Positions 38,207 through 46,236 of a stretch of DNA of 64,000 nt are shown one piece after another. Under the pieces are notes generated by a model that did no database searches, had not been told where the DNA came from, and saw only the letters and a list, made by a program, of their open reading frames with translations. Positions within the stretch are counted from its first letter, which is position 1. Each line of letters begins with the position of its first letter. The DNA lies in the NCBI RefSeq assembly GCF_030252425.1, contig NZ_CP126994.1, forward strand, positions 4,407,501 through 4,471,500, in the 5' to 3' direction. Source of the DNA: Acidisoma sp. PAMC 29798 (GTDB taxonomy: Bacteria > Pseudomonadota > Alphaproteobacteria > Acetobacterales > Acetobacteraceae). A program made the translations under genes and the position numbers.

Positions 38207-38815
38207 TCAAACCGTTTCGGGAATGACCTCGGCCCGGCCATCGACAATCCGGTAGACCGGAATATGCCCCAGGGCCCGCACCAGCCCGACATCGGCGCCG
38301 AGCCGCGCTTCCCAGTCATGACCCTCGGTAAGGATGACGCCAATGCCCACCACCTCGGCGCCGGCTTGGCGCACCAGTCGTAGCATCGCACTCAGGCTCG
38401 ATCCGGTGGTGACGACATCATCGACCACCAGCGCCCGGCGCCCGGCGAGCATCGGCACCGAACGGCGGTCGAGCATCAGGCTCTGCGCACCCGATGAGGT
38501 GACGGAGGTCACCGTTTCGCGCAACGCGTCCTTCAGGTGGATCTTCGGCGACTTCTGCAAGATCACGTAGTCATCGAGGCCCAGCGCGCGAGACACCTCG
38601 ATCGCGACGGGAATGCCGAGCGTCGCCGCGCCCACCACGATCTCCGGCGCTAGCGCCGTGGTCGCCTCGGCCAAGGCGCGGCCGACGCGTGTGCCGAAGG
38701 CGACGCCCATGTCGATCACCATCAACAGGGCAATGGCGATGCTGTCATTCAGCGGAACGATGGGAAGCCGCGTGTCCTCGCCCGCGATGCGAACGATATG
38801 ATGGTCGGGCGTCAT
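38207..38815 (-). CDS. Phosphoribosyltransferase family protein (purine PRT-like)
   Basis: 202 aa from ATG 38815, overlapping the kinase stop by 4 bases. The PRPP-binding signature VVDDVVTTGSSLSAML is at about 139-154. Upstream, APEIVVGAATLGIPVAIEVS and DDYVILQKSPKIHLKDAL resemble the adenine/xanthine phosphoribosyltransferase group. It would transfer a phosphoribosyl group to a base. Its place at the end of a KDG-aldolase operon is unexpected. Base specificity cannot be judged. Confidence 0.82.
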   Translation of the reverse strand: MTPDHHIVRIAGEDTRLPIVPLNDSIAIALLMVIDMGVAFGTRVGRALAEATTALAPEIVVGAATLGIPVAIEVSRALGLDDYVILQKSPKIHLKDALRETVTSVTSSGAQSLMLDRRSVPMLAGRRALVVDDVVTTGSSLSAMLRLVRQAGAEVVGIGVILTEGHDWEARLGADVGLVRALGHIPVYRIVDGRAEVIPETV

Positions 38816-39747
38816 CGGTTGCGCATCGCCATGGCGGCGAAGACCTCCGGCGCTCGGGGAATGGGCGCGATGGCGCCATAGCCGGTTGTGGAAATGGCAG
38901 CGGCGGCGGCGGCGTAATGGGCCGCATCCTCCGGCGCCTCGCCCGCCAGCAACCGCGCGAGAACGGCGCCGCAAAACGTATCCCCGGCACCGGTCGCGTC
39001 CACGGCGGCGGCCGGAAAGGGCGCAATGCGCGTCCGCGCCTCGGGCGTGCCCATATAGACGCCCTCATGCCCCATCTTGAGCAGAACCAGCCCAGGGCCG
39101 AGGGCGAGATAGAAGTCGAGCACCGCCTCGGCATCCGTGAGGCCGGTGAGGGCGAAGGCATCGTCCATGCCGGGCATGACGATATCGGCTTGCCCGACGG
39201 CGGCATGGATGATGGCGGCGGCGCGGCGCGGCGCCCACAGGGCGGGTCGATAATTGGTGTCATAGGCGATGGCGACGCCATGGGTGCGGGCCGTGGCGAA
39301 GGCGTGGAACACGCTATCCGCCGCGCTGTCCGAAATGCCATGGCTGATGCCGCTGGCGAAAATCAGGCGCGCCCCAGCAATAGCGGCCTCCGGAATATCC
39401 GCTGGCGTTAGGGCCGAGGCGGCAGAGCCCTTGCGGTGATAGTGGAAGCGATGGCCCGTCGCGGTATGCGTCACGAAATAGGCGCCGGTCGGATGGGTGT
39501 CGGATTGGTGGACGCCGCTGGTATCGACGCCTTCGGCAGCCCAGAGCGCCATCAGTGCTTCGCCAGCGGGGTCGCGCCCGACAGCCGAGATATAGCCGAC
39601 CCGCGTGCCCTGGCGCGCAGCGGCGACGGCGACGTTGGAGGTGTCTCCGCCGAACCCCTGCTGATAGAGGACACGGCCATCCTCCTGCAGCGGAAGCTGG
39701 TTGTATTCCAGCATCGGCTCACCGATGCAGATCAGGTCGGCTGCCAT
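38812..39747 (-). CDS. kdgK: PfkB family sugar kinase, 2-dehydro-3-deoxygluconokinase type
   Basis: 311 aa. The ribokinase-fold signature near the C-terminus is DATGAGDTFCGAVLARLLAG, with the catalytic Asp. N-terminal sequence LICIGEPMLEYNQL and GGDTSNVAVAAARQG is typical of KDG kinases. It phosphorylates 2-keto-3-deoxygluconate to KDPG. The gene directly downstream of the KDPG aldolase gene (17-base gap) supports this assignment over fructokinase. Confidence 0.84.
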   Translation of the reverse strand: MAADLICIGEPMLEYNQLPLQEDGRVLYQQGFGGDTSNVAVAAARQGTRVGYISAVGRDPAGEALMALWAAEGVDTSGVHQSDTHPTGAYFVTHTATGHRFHYHRKGSAASALTPADIPEAAIAGARLIFASGISHGISDSAADSVFHAFATARTHGVAIAYDTNYRPALWAPRRAAAIIHAAVGQADIVMPGMDDAFALTGLTDAEAVLDFYLALGPGLVLLKMGHEGVYMGTPEARTRIAPFPAAAVDATGAGDTFCGAVLARLLAGEAPEDAAHYAAAAAAISTTGYGAIAPIPRAPEVFAAMAMRNR

Positions 39748-39764
39748 GGGTGCGGGCTCTGCCG

Positions 39765-40391
39765 TTAGGCGGTGGCGAGAATCTGTTCTGCGACGGCCAT
39801 GACGGCCGCGCGATCGTTCGCCGCCACCAGCGCCTCATCCACCAGCTTGCCACCCATTCCGACGAAGGATGCGCCGGCCGCGAGATAGGCTGCGAGGTTG
39901 GTGGGATCAACGCCGCCGGTCGGACAAAAGACGATGTCGGGGAAGACGCTGCGCAGCGCCTTGATATGGGCGGGGCCGCCGGCCGAACTCGCCGGAAAGA
40001 CTTTTACCACATGGGCGCCGGCGCGGTGGGCGGCACGCACCTCGGTGGGTGTGGTGGCGCCCGACATCAGCACGGCGCCGGCCGCCTTGCAGGGCGCGAC
40101 CAGATCGGGATCGACCCAGGGCGAAACCAGGAACCGCGCGCCGGCGCGCAGGCAGGTTTCGGCCGTCGCCACATCCGGCACGGTGCCGGCACCCACGAGG
40201 AGGGAGGGGTCACCGGACAGTTCGCGGATCAGGGACGGCGCATCCGGAATGGTCATGGTGATTTCGAAGATGCGGATGCCTGCGTCATGCAGCCAGCGCA
40301 CGGCGGTCGCGGCATGGGCGGCGCTCTTCATCCGCACCACGGGCACTACGCGGGCCGCCCGCAATTGGCCGATCAGGGGGTGTTCTCTCAT
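39765..40391 (-). CDS. eda: 2-dehydro-3-deoxy-phosphogluconate aldolase (KDPG aldolase)
   Basis: 208 aa from ATG 40391, which overlaps the decarboxylase stop by 4 bases. It cleaves KDPG to pyruvate and glyceraldehyde 3-phosphate. The general-base Glu lies in IRIFEITMTIPDA near 42. The Schiff-base Lys lies in HVVKVFPASSAGGP near 133. LLVGAGTVPDV and CPTGGVDPTNL are further family blocks. With kdgK next door and edd at 52647, the window holds the lower and middle Entner-Doudoroff steps. Confidence 0.9.
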   Translation of the reverse strand: MREHPLIGQLRAARVVPVVRMKSAAHAATAVRWLHDAGIRIFEITMTIPDAPSLIRELSGDPSLLVGAGTVPDVATAETCLRAGARFLVSPWVDPDLVAPCKAAGAVLMSGATTPTEVRAAHRAGAHVVKVFPASSAGGPAHIKALRSVFPDIVFCPTGGVDPTNLAAYLAAGASFVGMGGKLVDEALVAANDRAAVMAVAEQILATA

Positions 40392-41845
40392 CGCCGTGTT
40401 TCCTTCTTGTCGTGTCGGGTCTTGCCGGCGGCCAGCACGGCCTCGACCAAAGCGTCCGCGTCGTCGGTTCGGGTGCGATGATTGACGAAGGCGGCGCGAA
40501 TGGCCAGGGCGCCGTTGATGATCGTCGTGGAGGGTGCCGCGAGGCCGGCTTCCTGGATATCGGCCGCGATCTCGCGGTTCAGGGCATCGACCTCGCCAGC
40601 CGGCGCGCGATAGCGGAAGCAAACGATATTGAGCGGTACGGGTGCGAGCAATTCCAGCGCCGGCTCAGCCGCGATTCGCGCGGCGAGGTGCTGGGCGACG
40701 GCGCAGCTTCGCTCCGCCACTTCGCCGAAGCGATCGGCGCCAAAGGCCTGGATCGCGAACCAGACTTTCAGCGCCCGAAAGCCGCGCGAGAGGTCCGGGC
40801 CGAGGTCGGCCGGCCAGGGCGCATTGGCGGACAAGCCGCGCGTGCCGGGCGTGAGATAGGCCGTGGCGGCGGTGAAGGTGCGGATCTGGTCGGCCTGATC
40901 GCGCACCAGAATGCAGCCGGCGTCGTAGGGCACTTGCGCCCATTTATGGAAGTCGAAGGCGATGGAGTGGGCGCGATCCATGCCCGCGACATTGTGGCGC
41001 AGCGCGGGCGACAGGGCGGTCAGTGCCCCGAAGGCGCCATCGACGTGAAACCACAGGTTTTCACGCGCGCAGAGATCGGCGAGGGCGGCGAGGTCATCGA
41101 AAGCGCCGACATCGACCGAGCCCGCCGTGCCGACGATGAGGAAGGGCGTCGCACCCGCCGCGCGATCGGCGGAGATGGTCTCAGCGAGGACCGCCACATC
41201 CATCCGGTAGTCGGGGCCGACAGGGATGCGCCGTAGGGCGTCGCTGCCCAGCCCTGCCATGTCCAAGGCATCCGGCACGCAGCGGTGGACGCCGGCCGAA
41301 GCATAGGCAGTCAGCCTTGCGGCATTGAGGCCCTTGGTGCGGCTGTCGTCACCCAGGACGGCGGTGCGGGCCATCAGGACGGCGATGAAGTTTGCCATGG
41401 AGCTGCCAGTGACCAGCAGGCCGCCGGCGGTCTCGGGCAGCCCGAACGCCTCGGCGGCCCAGCGGATGACCTGCCGCTCGACCTCGATCGGCGCGTGGTC
41501 GCGGCCGCCGAGATTGGCGTTCAGGCCACCGGCCAGCATCTCCGCCAACATGCCCAGCGGCGTGCCGCCGCCATGCACCCAGCCCATGAAACGAGGATGG
41601 GTATTACCTGTGGCATAAGGAAGGATGGTGTCGCGGAACCGGTCATAGATGGCGTCCGGTGATATCGTCTCGGCAGGAAGAGGCGCCCGTAAGGTCGCGC
41701 GCGTCTGAGTTTGCAGGGGTTGCCAGACGGGGCGGCTGCGGACATCGCGGAGATGATCGACCATATCGTCGAGCATGCGGTGGCCGAGGGCGCGAAACGC
41801 GTCCCAGTCCTCAGGGTCCAGATCGTTCGTCGGTCTATCCGTCAC
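40388..41845 (-). CDS. PLP-dependent decarboxylase, group II (aromatic-L-amino-acid type)
   Basis: 485 aa. Members decarboxylate aromatic amino acids, glutamate or related substrates. Seen are HPRFMGWVHGGGTPLGMLAE near 83, GLLVTGSSMANFIAV near 142, WFHVDGAFGALTALSP near 246 with the PLP-pairing Asp, and SIAFDFHKWAQVPYDAG near 285 with the Schiff-base Lys. N- and C-termini are full length. It is the first gene of an operon with eda, kdgK and a phosphoribosyltransferase, an unusual company for an amine-forming enzyme. Confidence 0.88.
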   Translation of the reverse strand: MTDRPTNDLDPEDWDAFRALGHRMLDDMVDHLRDVRSRPVWQPLQTQTRATLRAPLPAETISPDAIYDRFRDTILPYATGNTHPRFMGWVHGGGTPLGMLAEMLAGGLNANLGGRDHAPIEVERQVIRWAAEAFGLPETAGGLLVTGSSMANFIAVLMARTAVLGDDSRTKGLNAARLTAYASAGVHRCVPDALDMAGLGSDALRRIPVGPDYRMDVAVLAETISADRAAGATPFLIVGTAGSVDVGAFDDLAALADLCARENLWFHVDGAFGALTALSPALRHNVAGMDRAHSIAFDFHKWAQVPYDAGCILVRDQADQIRTFTAATAYLTPGTRGLSANAPWPADLGPDLSRGFRALKVWFAIQAFGADRFGEVAERSCAVAQHLAARIAAEPALELLAPVPLNIVCFRYRAPAGEVDALNREIAADIQEAGLAAPSTTIINGALAIRAAFVNHRTRTDDADALVEAVLAAGKTRHDKKETRR

Positions 41846-41921
41846 GCGCCGCCCTCAGGTTCAGCGCGTTCAGAAGACGCGGCCTGCCCCGAAGGTCAAG
41901 CGCGCGAGAGAGTCAGGCTGA

Positions 41922-42167
41922 TTAGCAGCGGCCACCCCAGGCGCCGACCCATTGCACATCCCGATGCAGGCCGTCGAGCTGAAGGCCGCCGCGACCGAAA
42001 CTTTCGAAGCCGGAGGCCGAGTCCAGGAAGGCGGTGTCATCCATCCGATCGGCGTCTTTGACGTCGGCCTCGACCTTGGGCGCGCGTCGAAAATTCGCGA
42101 GGAATGCAACCTTGGGTTGTGTCGTGTTAGCGGGCGTCGTGCGTTCCGTCGTGGTTTTGGTGAACAT
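41922..42167 (-). CDS. Small hypothetical protein
   Basis: 81 aa, starting MFTKTTTERTT with GGAG 7 bases before the ATG. It is hydrophilic, with no membrane segment or signal. The C-terminal stretch is tryptophan- and glycine-rich (VQWVGAWGGRC). I recognise no family. The good ribosome site and an otherwise empty gap between two minus-strand genes argue that it is real. Confidence 0.5.
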   Translation of the reverse strand: MFTKTTTERTTPANTTQPKVAFLANFRRAPKVEADVKDADRMDDTAFLDSASGFESFGRGGLQLDGLHRDVQWVGAWGGRC

Positions 42168-42279
42168 GACACTTCTCCGTCGTCGTGATCGCGACGGAAT
42201 TAAGACATATTTGCGCCATATTTGCCAGAGCGATCACATTCTGGCTGCCTTGTTGTCGATCACGAATTGAGACAGGCGC

Positions 42280-42789
42280 CTAAAGGATGATCCTGGCGCC
42301 CGCGACCCGCAGCACGGCGGTGGTGATCAGGATGGCCAGGGTCACGATCGTGAGCACCCAGCGCAGCCACAGGTAGCGTTGCGGCATCCAGCCACGCCGG
42401 TGGGCACCGTGCTCGGCCGCCATCGTGGCGATGAATCCGACGATTAAAACGCAAAGGGCGAGGACGGGCGCCGGCACCAGCACGGCGACCAGGACGGCGA
42501 TCCATCCCAGCAGGGACGGGACTACGCCAAGGCCGATACGCGCCTTCTCGGCGCTGCGCTCGGCCGCCGGCACCGGCAGGGCGGCGAGGACGCCGGGCTG
42601 CTCGGCAAGGGCAAATCCCCAATGCACGCCTCCCAGAAAGGACAGAATGACGGCGCCATAGGCGATCAGGGCAATGAGCGCTCTGGCGTCGGCCGGGTCG
42701 CGCCAAGCGCAGGCCAGATAGCCGCAGACAAGGAAGGGGATCAGGCCGAGCAGGCCCAGAAGCAGGACAAGCGGGTGATTGGCACGCAT
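42280..42789 (-). CDS. DUF3429 family membrane protein
   Basis: 169 aa with five hydrophobic segments. It begins LVLLLGLLGLIPFLVCGYLA; the segment AYGAVILSFLGGVHWGFAL near 42-60 is the most characteristic line of the DUF3429 family. Function is unknown. The start lies only 11 bases from the upstream reach of the next, divergent gene's longest frame, which helps place that gene's start farther in. Confidence 0.82.
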   Translation of the reverse strand: MRANHPLVLLLGLLGLIPFLVCGYLACAWRDPADARALIALIAYGAVILSFLGGVHWGFALAEQPGVLAALPVPAAERSAEKARIGLGVVPSLLGWIAVLVAVLVPAPVLALCVLIVGFIATMAAEHGAHRRGWMPQRYLWLRWVLTIVTLAILITTAVLRVAGARIIL

Positions 42790-42928
42790 CGGAGAGTCCT
42801 TTTTTCAGCAATTGTTCGGGCCGTGGGCCTTCGCGGGGTCCGGGCAGGGTCAGAATGATGTAGGGAGCATTCTGGGTTTGCAGCGGGCTTGGGCTGCCTG
42901 CCTACCACAAGCGGAGGTGCGTGACGGC

Positions 42929-44236
42929 GTGGAGATCTGCCTCGAATTTTTCGGCATCCTGGTGCTGATCCTGATCAACGGCCTGTTCGCCTGCAGCGAA
43001 CTGGCCTTGATCTCGGCCCGGCGGGCGCGGCTGGCGGTTCTCGAACGGAAGGGCATCGCGGGTGCCGGCGTCGCCCGCCGCCTCGCGCAGCATCCGCATG
43101 TGTTCCTGCCGACCGTGCAGGTCGGCATCACTATAGTGAGCGTCATCACCGGCATGTTCAGCGGCGAGCGCGTGACGGGCGAGCTGACTGAGGCCCTAGA
43201 ACGTGTCAGCGCGCTCAAGCATTTCGCGCATGGCATCGCCTTCTTCGTCACGGTGGTGGCCATCACCTTCCTGACCATGGTCCTCGGCGAACTCGTGCCC
43301 AAGCAGTTGGCACTCCGCAGGCCCGAGATCCTGGCCGCGCGCGTGGCCCCTGGGCTGATCGTCATGGCGCGGATCACCAAACCGGTGGTCTGGATCCTGA
43401 GCAAGACCTCCGCCGGCATTCTGCTGCTGTTCGGGGTGCATGGCGCGCGGCCCGATCTGCCGAGCGAAGAGGAACTGCGCGCCTTACTCGCGGAAAGCAC
43501 GCAGACCGGCGTCCTCGAAAGCGAGGAGAAGCTGATGATCGAGCGGGTTCTGCGCCTGGCGGATAAGCCGGTGCGCGCCATCATGACGCCCCGGACGGAA
43601 ATCGCCTGGGTCGATCGTGCGGCCTCGCCCGAGGATATCATCGCCAAGATCAAGGGCAGCACCCATTCGCGCTTCGTGGTGGGCGATGGGTCGGTCGACA
43701 ATGTCGTTGGCGTCGTCCAGGCCAAGGATATGCTCGACCGGTTTCTGGCCGGGGATGGCCTGTCCATCGATGACGCGATCCGTCAGCCGATGATCGTGCC
43801 CGATGCCATCAGCGCCCTCGACGCTTTCGAGCGACTGAAGGGGGATGCCAATGGCATGGCCTTCGTGATCGACGAATATGGCAGCTTCGAGGGGCTGATC
43901 ACCGCCGCCGATATGCTGGAGGCGATCGTCGGCGATGTGGACGATACGGTCACCGATCATCGCAGCCGGCATGCCGATGCGCCGCAGGAGACGAGCTTTC
44001 TGGTCGATGGGCTGATGCCCCTGGACGAGTTGATGGAGAAGCTGTCGCTGAGCAGCGTACCCGCGAGCGGCACCTATCACACGGCGGCGGGGCTTGTGCT
44101 CGCCCTTCTGCGGCGGGTGCCGCAGATCGGCGATGCCATCGTCTTCAGCGGCTGGCGGTTCGAGGTGCTGGCCATGGATGGTCGTCGCGTGGACAAGCTA
44201 CGCGCTGAGCGGGAGTCGGCGGAGGTGGCGTCATGA
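42929..44236 (+). CDS. CNNM/CorC-type hemolysin family protein
   Basis: 435 aa from a GTG at 42929 with GGAGG 11 bases upstream. An ATG at 42779 would add 50 residues lacking membrane character and overlap the divergent DUF3429 gene. Order: DUF21/CNNM membrane domain from LEFFGILVLILINGLFACSE to about residue 180, a CBS pair (MIERVLRLADKPVRAIMTPR onward), and a CorC_HlyC C-terminal domain (TSFLVDGLMPLDELMEKL). Likely a divalent cation (magnesium or cobalt) transport or sensing protein. The stop overlaps the next start by 4 bases. Confidence 0.88.
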   Translation: MEICLEFFGILVLILINGLFACSELALISARRARLAVLERKGIAGAGVARRLAQHPHVFLPTVQVGITIVSVITGMFSGERVTGELTEALERVSALKHFAHGIAFFVTVVAITFLTMVLGELVPKQLALRRPEILAARVAPGLIVMARITKPVVWILSKTSAGILLLFGVHGARPDLPSEEELRALLAESTQTGVLESEEKLMIERVLRLADKPVRAIMTPRTEIAWVDRAASPEDIIAKIKGSTHSRFVVGDGSVDNVVGVVQAKDMLDRFLAGDGLSIDDAIRQPMIVPDAISALDAFERLKGDANGMAFVIDEYGSFEGLITAADMLEAIVGDVDDTVTDHRSRHADAPQETSFLVDGLMPLDELMEKLSLSSVPASGTYHTAAGLVLALLRRVPQIGDAIVFSGWRFEVLAMDGRRVDKLRAERESAEVAS

Positions 44237-44985
44237 GCGGTGAGACGGCGGGGCGCATGGATCGCGGCGACGGGGTCGCCTTGGCGTGGCGACGCCTGGA
44301 AGGTAACGGCCCGACGATCGTCTTTCTGCCGGGCTTTCGAAGCGACATGGAAGGCTCCAAGGCGGTTCACCTGGCGGCGTTCGCCGCGGCGCGCGGCCAG
44401 GCGATGCTGCGGCTCGATTATTCCGGCCATGGCGCCAGCGACGGACGCTTCGAAGATGGGACGATCGGTGTCTGGACCGCAGACGCGCTCCATGTCGTCG
44501 ATCAGCTGACGGAAGGGCCGCTGCTTCTCGTCGGGTCCTCAATGGGCGGCTGGATCGGGTTGAACCTCGCCCTCGCCCGACCGGACCGCGTGGTCGGCTT
44601 TGTGGGTATCGCGGCGGCGCCCGATTTCACTGAGACCTTGATCTGGGCGACGATGGATCGGCATGAGCGCACGCGTTTGATGGCCGAGGGCACGATCTTC
44701 CTGGCGAGCGCCTATGGCGATCCGGTGCCGATCACCCTGGCCTTGATCGAGGATGGGCGGAAGCACCTGCGTCTGGCGGGGCCGATTCCGCTGCTCTGCC
44801 CCGTCCGGCTGTTGCATGGCCAAAAAGACTCCGAGGTGCCGTGGCGCTCGGCGCTCACCCTGGCGGACCGTCTCGACAGTCCGGATACGCAGATCCTTCT
44901 TATCAAGGATGGTGACCATCGCCTGTCCTGCGAGTCCGATCTCGGCCTTTTGGAGGATGTCGTGGCACGCGCGCTGAAGGTATAG
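44233..44985 (+). CDS. Alpha/beta hydrolase
   Basis: 250 aa. The catalytic triad can be read: nucleophile Ser in VGSSMGGW near 99, Asp in LLHGQKDSEVPW near 200, and His in IKDGDHRLS near 229. The oxyanion region is FLPGFRSDMEGSKA. The sequence resembles the ABHD10/carboxylesterase group of soluble hydrolases. It is coupled to the CNNM-type gene by a 4-base overlap. The substrate is unknown. Confidence 0.87.
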   Translation: MSGETAGRMDRGDGVALAWRRLEGNGPTIVFLPGFRSDMEGSKAVHLAAFAAARGQAMLRLDYSGHGASDGRFEDGTIGVWTADALHVVDQLTEGPLLLVGSSMGGWIGLNLALARPDRVVGFVGIAAAPDFTETLIWATMDRHERTRLMAEGTIFLASAYGDPVPITLALIEDGRKHLRLAGPIPLLCPVRLLHGQKDSEVPWRSALTLADRLDSPDTQILLIKDGDHRLSCESDLGLLEDVVARALKV

Positions 44986-45051
44986 GGATCGTGCGACGAA
45001 GCGCATACGCGCTGTGCCCGCTCCCGAGAACGATCGAACGGGCGCGATAGA

Positions 45052-45786
45052 ATGGGAGTTTGGTCTGTGAGACAACGCTTGCGCATCGCCTTGGTCGCCG
45101 CCGTTTTGCTTCTCCCCGGCAGCGCCTGGGCGGATGGCGCGCACTACATCACCCCCGCCGACGTTGATCTCATCGACATCTTGCCGCCGCCGCCGGTTCC
45201 CGGATCGTCCCAGGATATCGCAGATATGAAGGCGGTGATGGACGCGCAGAAGGCGCGGACGGCGGCCGATGTCGAGGCTGCCGAGAAGGACTTCAAGAAA
45301 TCCATCTTCCGCTTCCGGAGCGTGATCGGGCCGGATTTCTCGGCCGAGAAAATGCCGTTCACCGATGCCTTCTTCCGGCGGGTTCTGGAGGATGATGCGG
45401 TCATCGTTCAGGATGCGAAGCAGTATTTCATGCGGCCGCGCCCGTTCATCACCAATGCCGCCGTCGATCCCGTCATGCTTCGCCCCGGCGGCGGTGGCTA
45501 TCCCAGCGGACATTCCACCTTCGCCTATGTGGCGGCGGTGTTGGTCGGCAAAATGGTGCCGGAAAAGCGGGAAGCGATTTTCGCGCGCGCGGACCAGTTC
45601 GCGATGATGCGCGTTGTGTCCGGCGAGCATTACCCCTCCGATGTGGAGGCTGGGCGAATTTCCGCCAGCATCATCGCCAATGCCTTGCTGCACTCGCCCA
45701 AGTTCATGGCCGACTTCAATCAGTCGGAGGCGGAGGTGCGCAAGGTTTTGAAGCTGAAGGACCTCCCGCCGACGAACGGCGGCTAA
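45052..45786 (+). CDS. Class A nonspecific acid phosphatase (PAP2 superfamily)
   Basis: 244 aa, exported. The N-terminal signal RLRIALVAAVLLLPGSAWA precedes the mature start DGAHYITP. The three phosphatase motifs are present: KxxxxxxRP in KQYFMRPRP, PSGH in GYPSGHSTFAY, and R-x5-H-x3-D in RVVSGEHYPSD. This matches the PhoN class. A GTG at 45067 has a better spaced GGGAG and may be the true start, which would drop five residues. A monocistronic unit followed by a long perfect inverted repeat. Confidence 0.9.
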   Translation: MGVWSVRQRLRIALVAAVLLLPGSAWADGAHYITPADVDLIDILPPPPVPGSSQDIADMKAVMDAQKARTAADVEAAEKDFKKSIFRFRSVIGPDFSAEKMPFTDAFFRRVLEDDAVIVQDAKQYFMRPRPFITNAAVDPVMLRPGGGGYPSGHSTFAYVAAVLVGKMVPEKREAIFARADQFAMMRVVSGEHYPSDVEAGRISASIIANALLHSPKFMADFNQSEAEVRKVLKLKDLPPTNGG

Positions 45787-45801
45787 CGCGACCAAAGCTT
45801 G

Positions 45802-45874
45802 GCGGAATACGCTCCGCTTTTCCGCCCTACGACGCGGCGGTTCTCGTAGGGCGGAAAAGCGGAGCGTATTCCGC
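45802..45874. repeat. Perfect 31-bp inverted repeat (paired REP-like unit)
   Basis: Left arm 45802-45832 and right arm 45844-45874 are exact reverse complements over 31 bases around an 11-base centre. A single arm with two differences recurs at 54814-54844. The unit contains the CTTTTCCGCCCTACGA / TCGTAGGGCGGAAAAG core. It lies in the convergent gap between the acid phosphatase and a small minus-strand gene, where it could end transcription from both sides. Confidence 0.88.
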
Positions 45875-45883
45875 AGTCCAACC

Positions 45884-46138
45884 TCATTCCGACCGAGCGC
45901 CGCCGACGTAAGTGGTGTCCACATTGACCGGACGCTTCATGAGTTCGAAGCCGGACAGGTGGAGGAAATCCACCAACCGTTCGGCGGTCACACGGGCCGC
46001 GGCATCGGCGCCGCGACGACGACCGCGCGCTCCAGGCCAGCTCCGCAGAACATAGGCCATCTCCTGGACCACTTCCTGGTCGTCTGCGGGGCGGAGTCCG
46101 CGATCAAGGCCCGCGTCAAGGGTGGGGCGATCAAGCAT
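45884..46138 (-). CDS. Small hypothetical protein
   Basis: 84 aa from ATG 46138; a GTG one codon earlier is possible. GAGG lies just upstream. It is polar, with an arginine-rich centre (ARGRRRGADAAARVT) and no membrane segment. I recognise no family. It sits alone on the minus strand between a long inverted repeat and the MocR regulator gene. Confidence 0.45.
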   Translation of the reverse strand: MLDRPTLDAGLDRGLRPADDQEVVQEMAYVLRSWPGARGRRRGADAAARVTAERLVDFLHLSGFELMKRPVNVDTTYVGGARSE

Positions 46139-46236
46139 CACAGGAACCTCGTTTTGAGAACGAGATCAGCTTAGCAGACCGAGAGAACAAATCAAGAACT
46201 TAATCTTAACAGCGACTCGCGCGCGATTGGCAAAGT

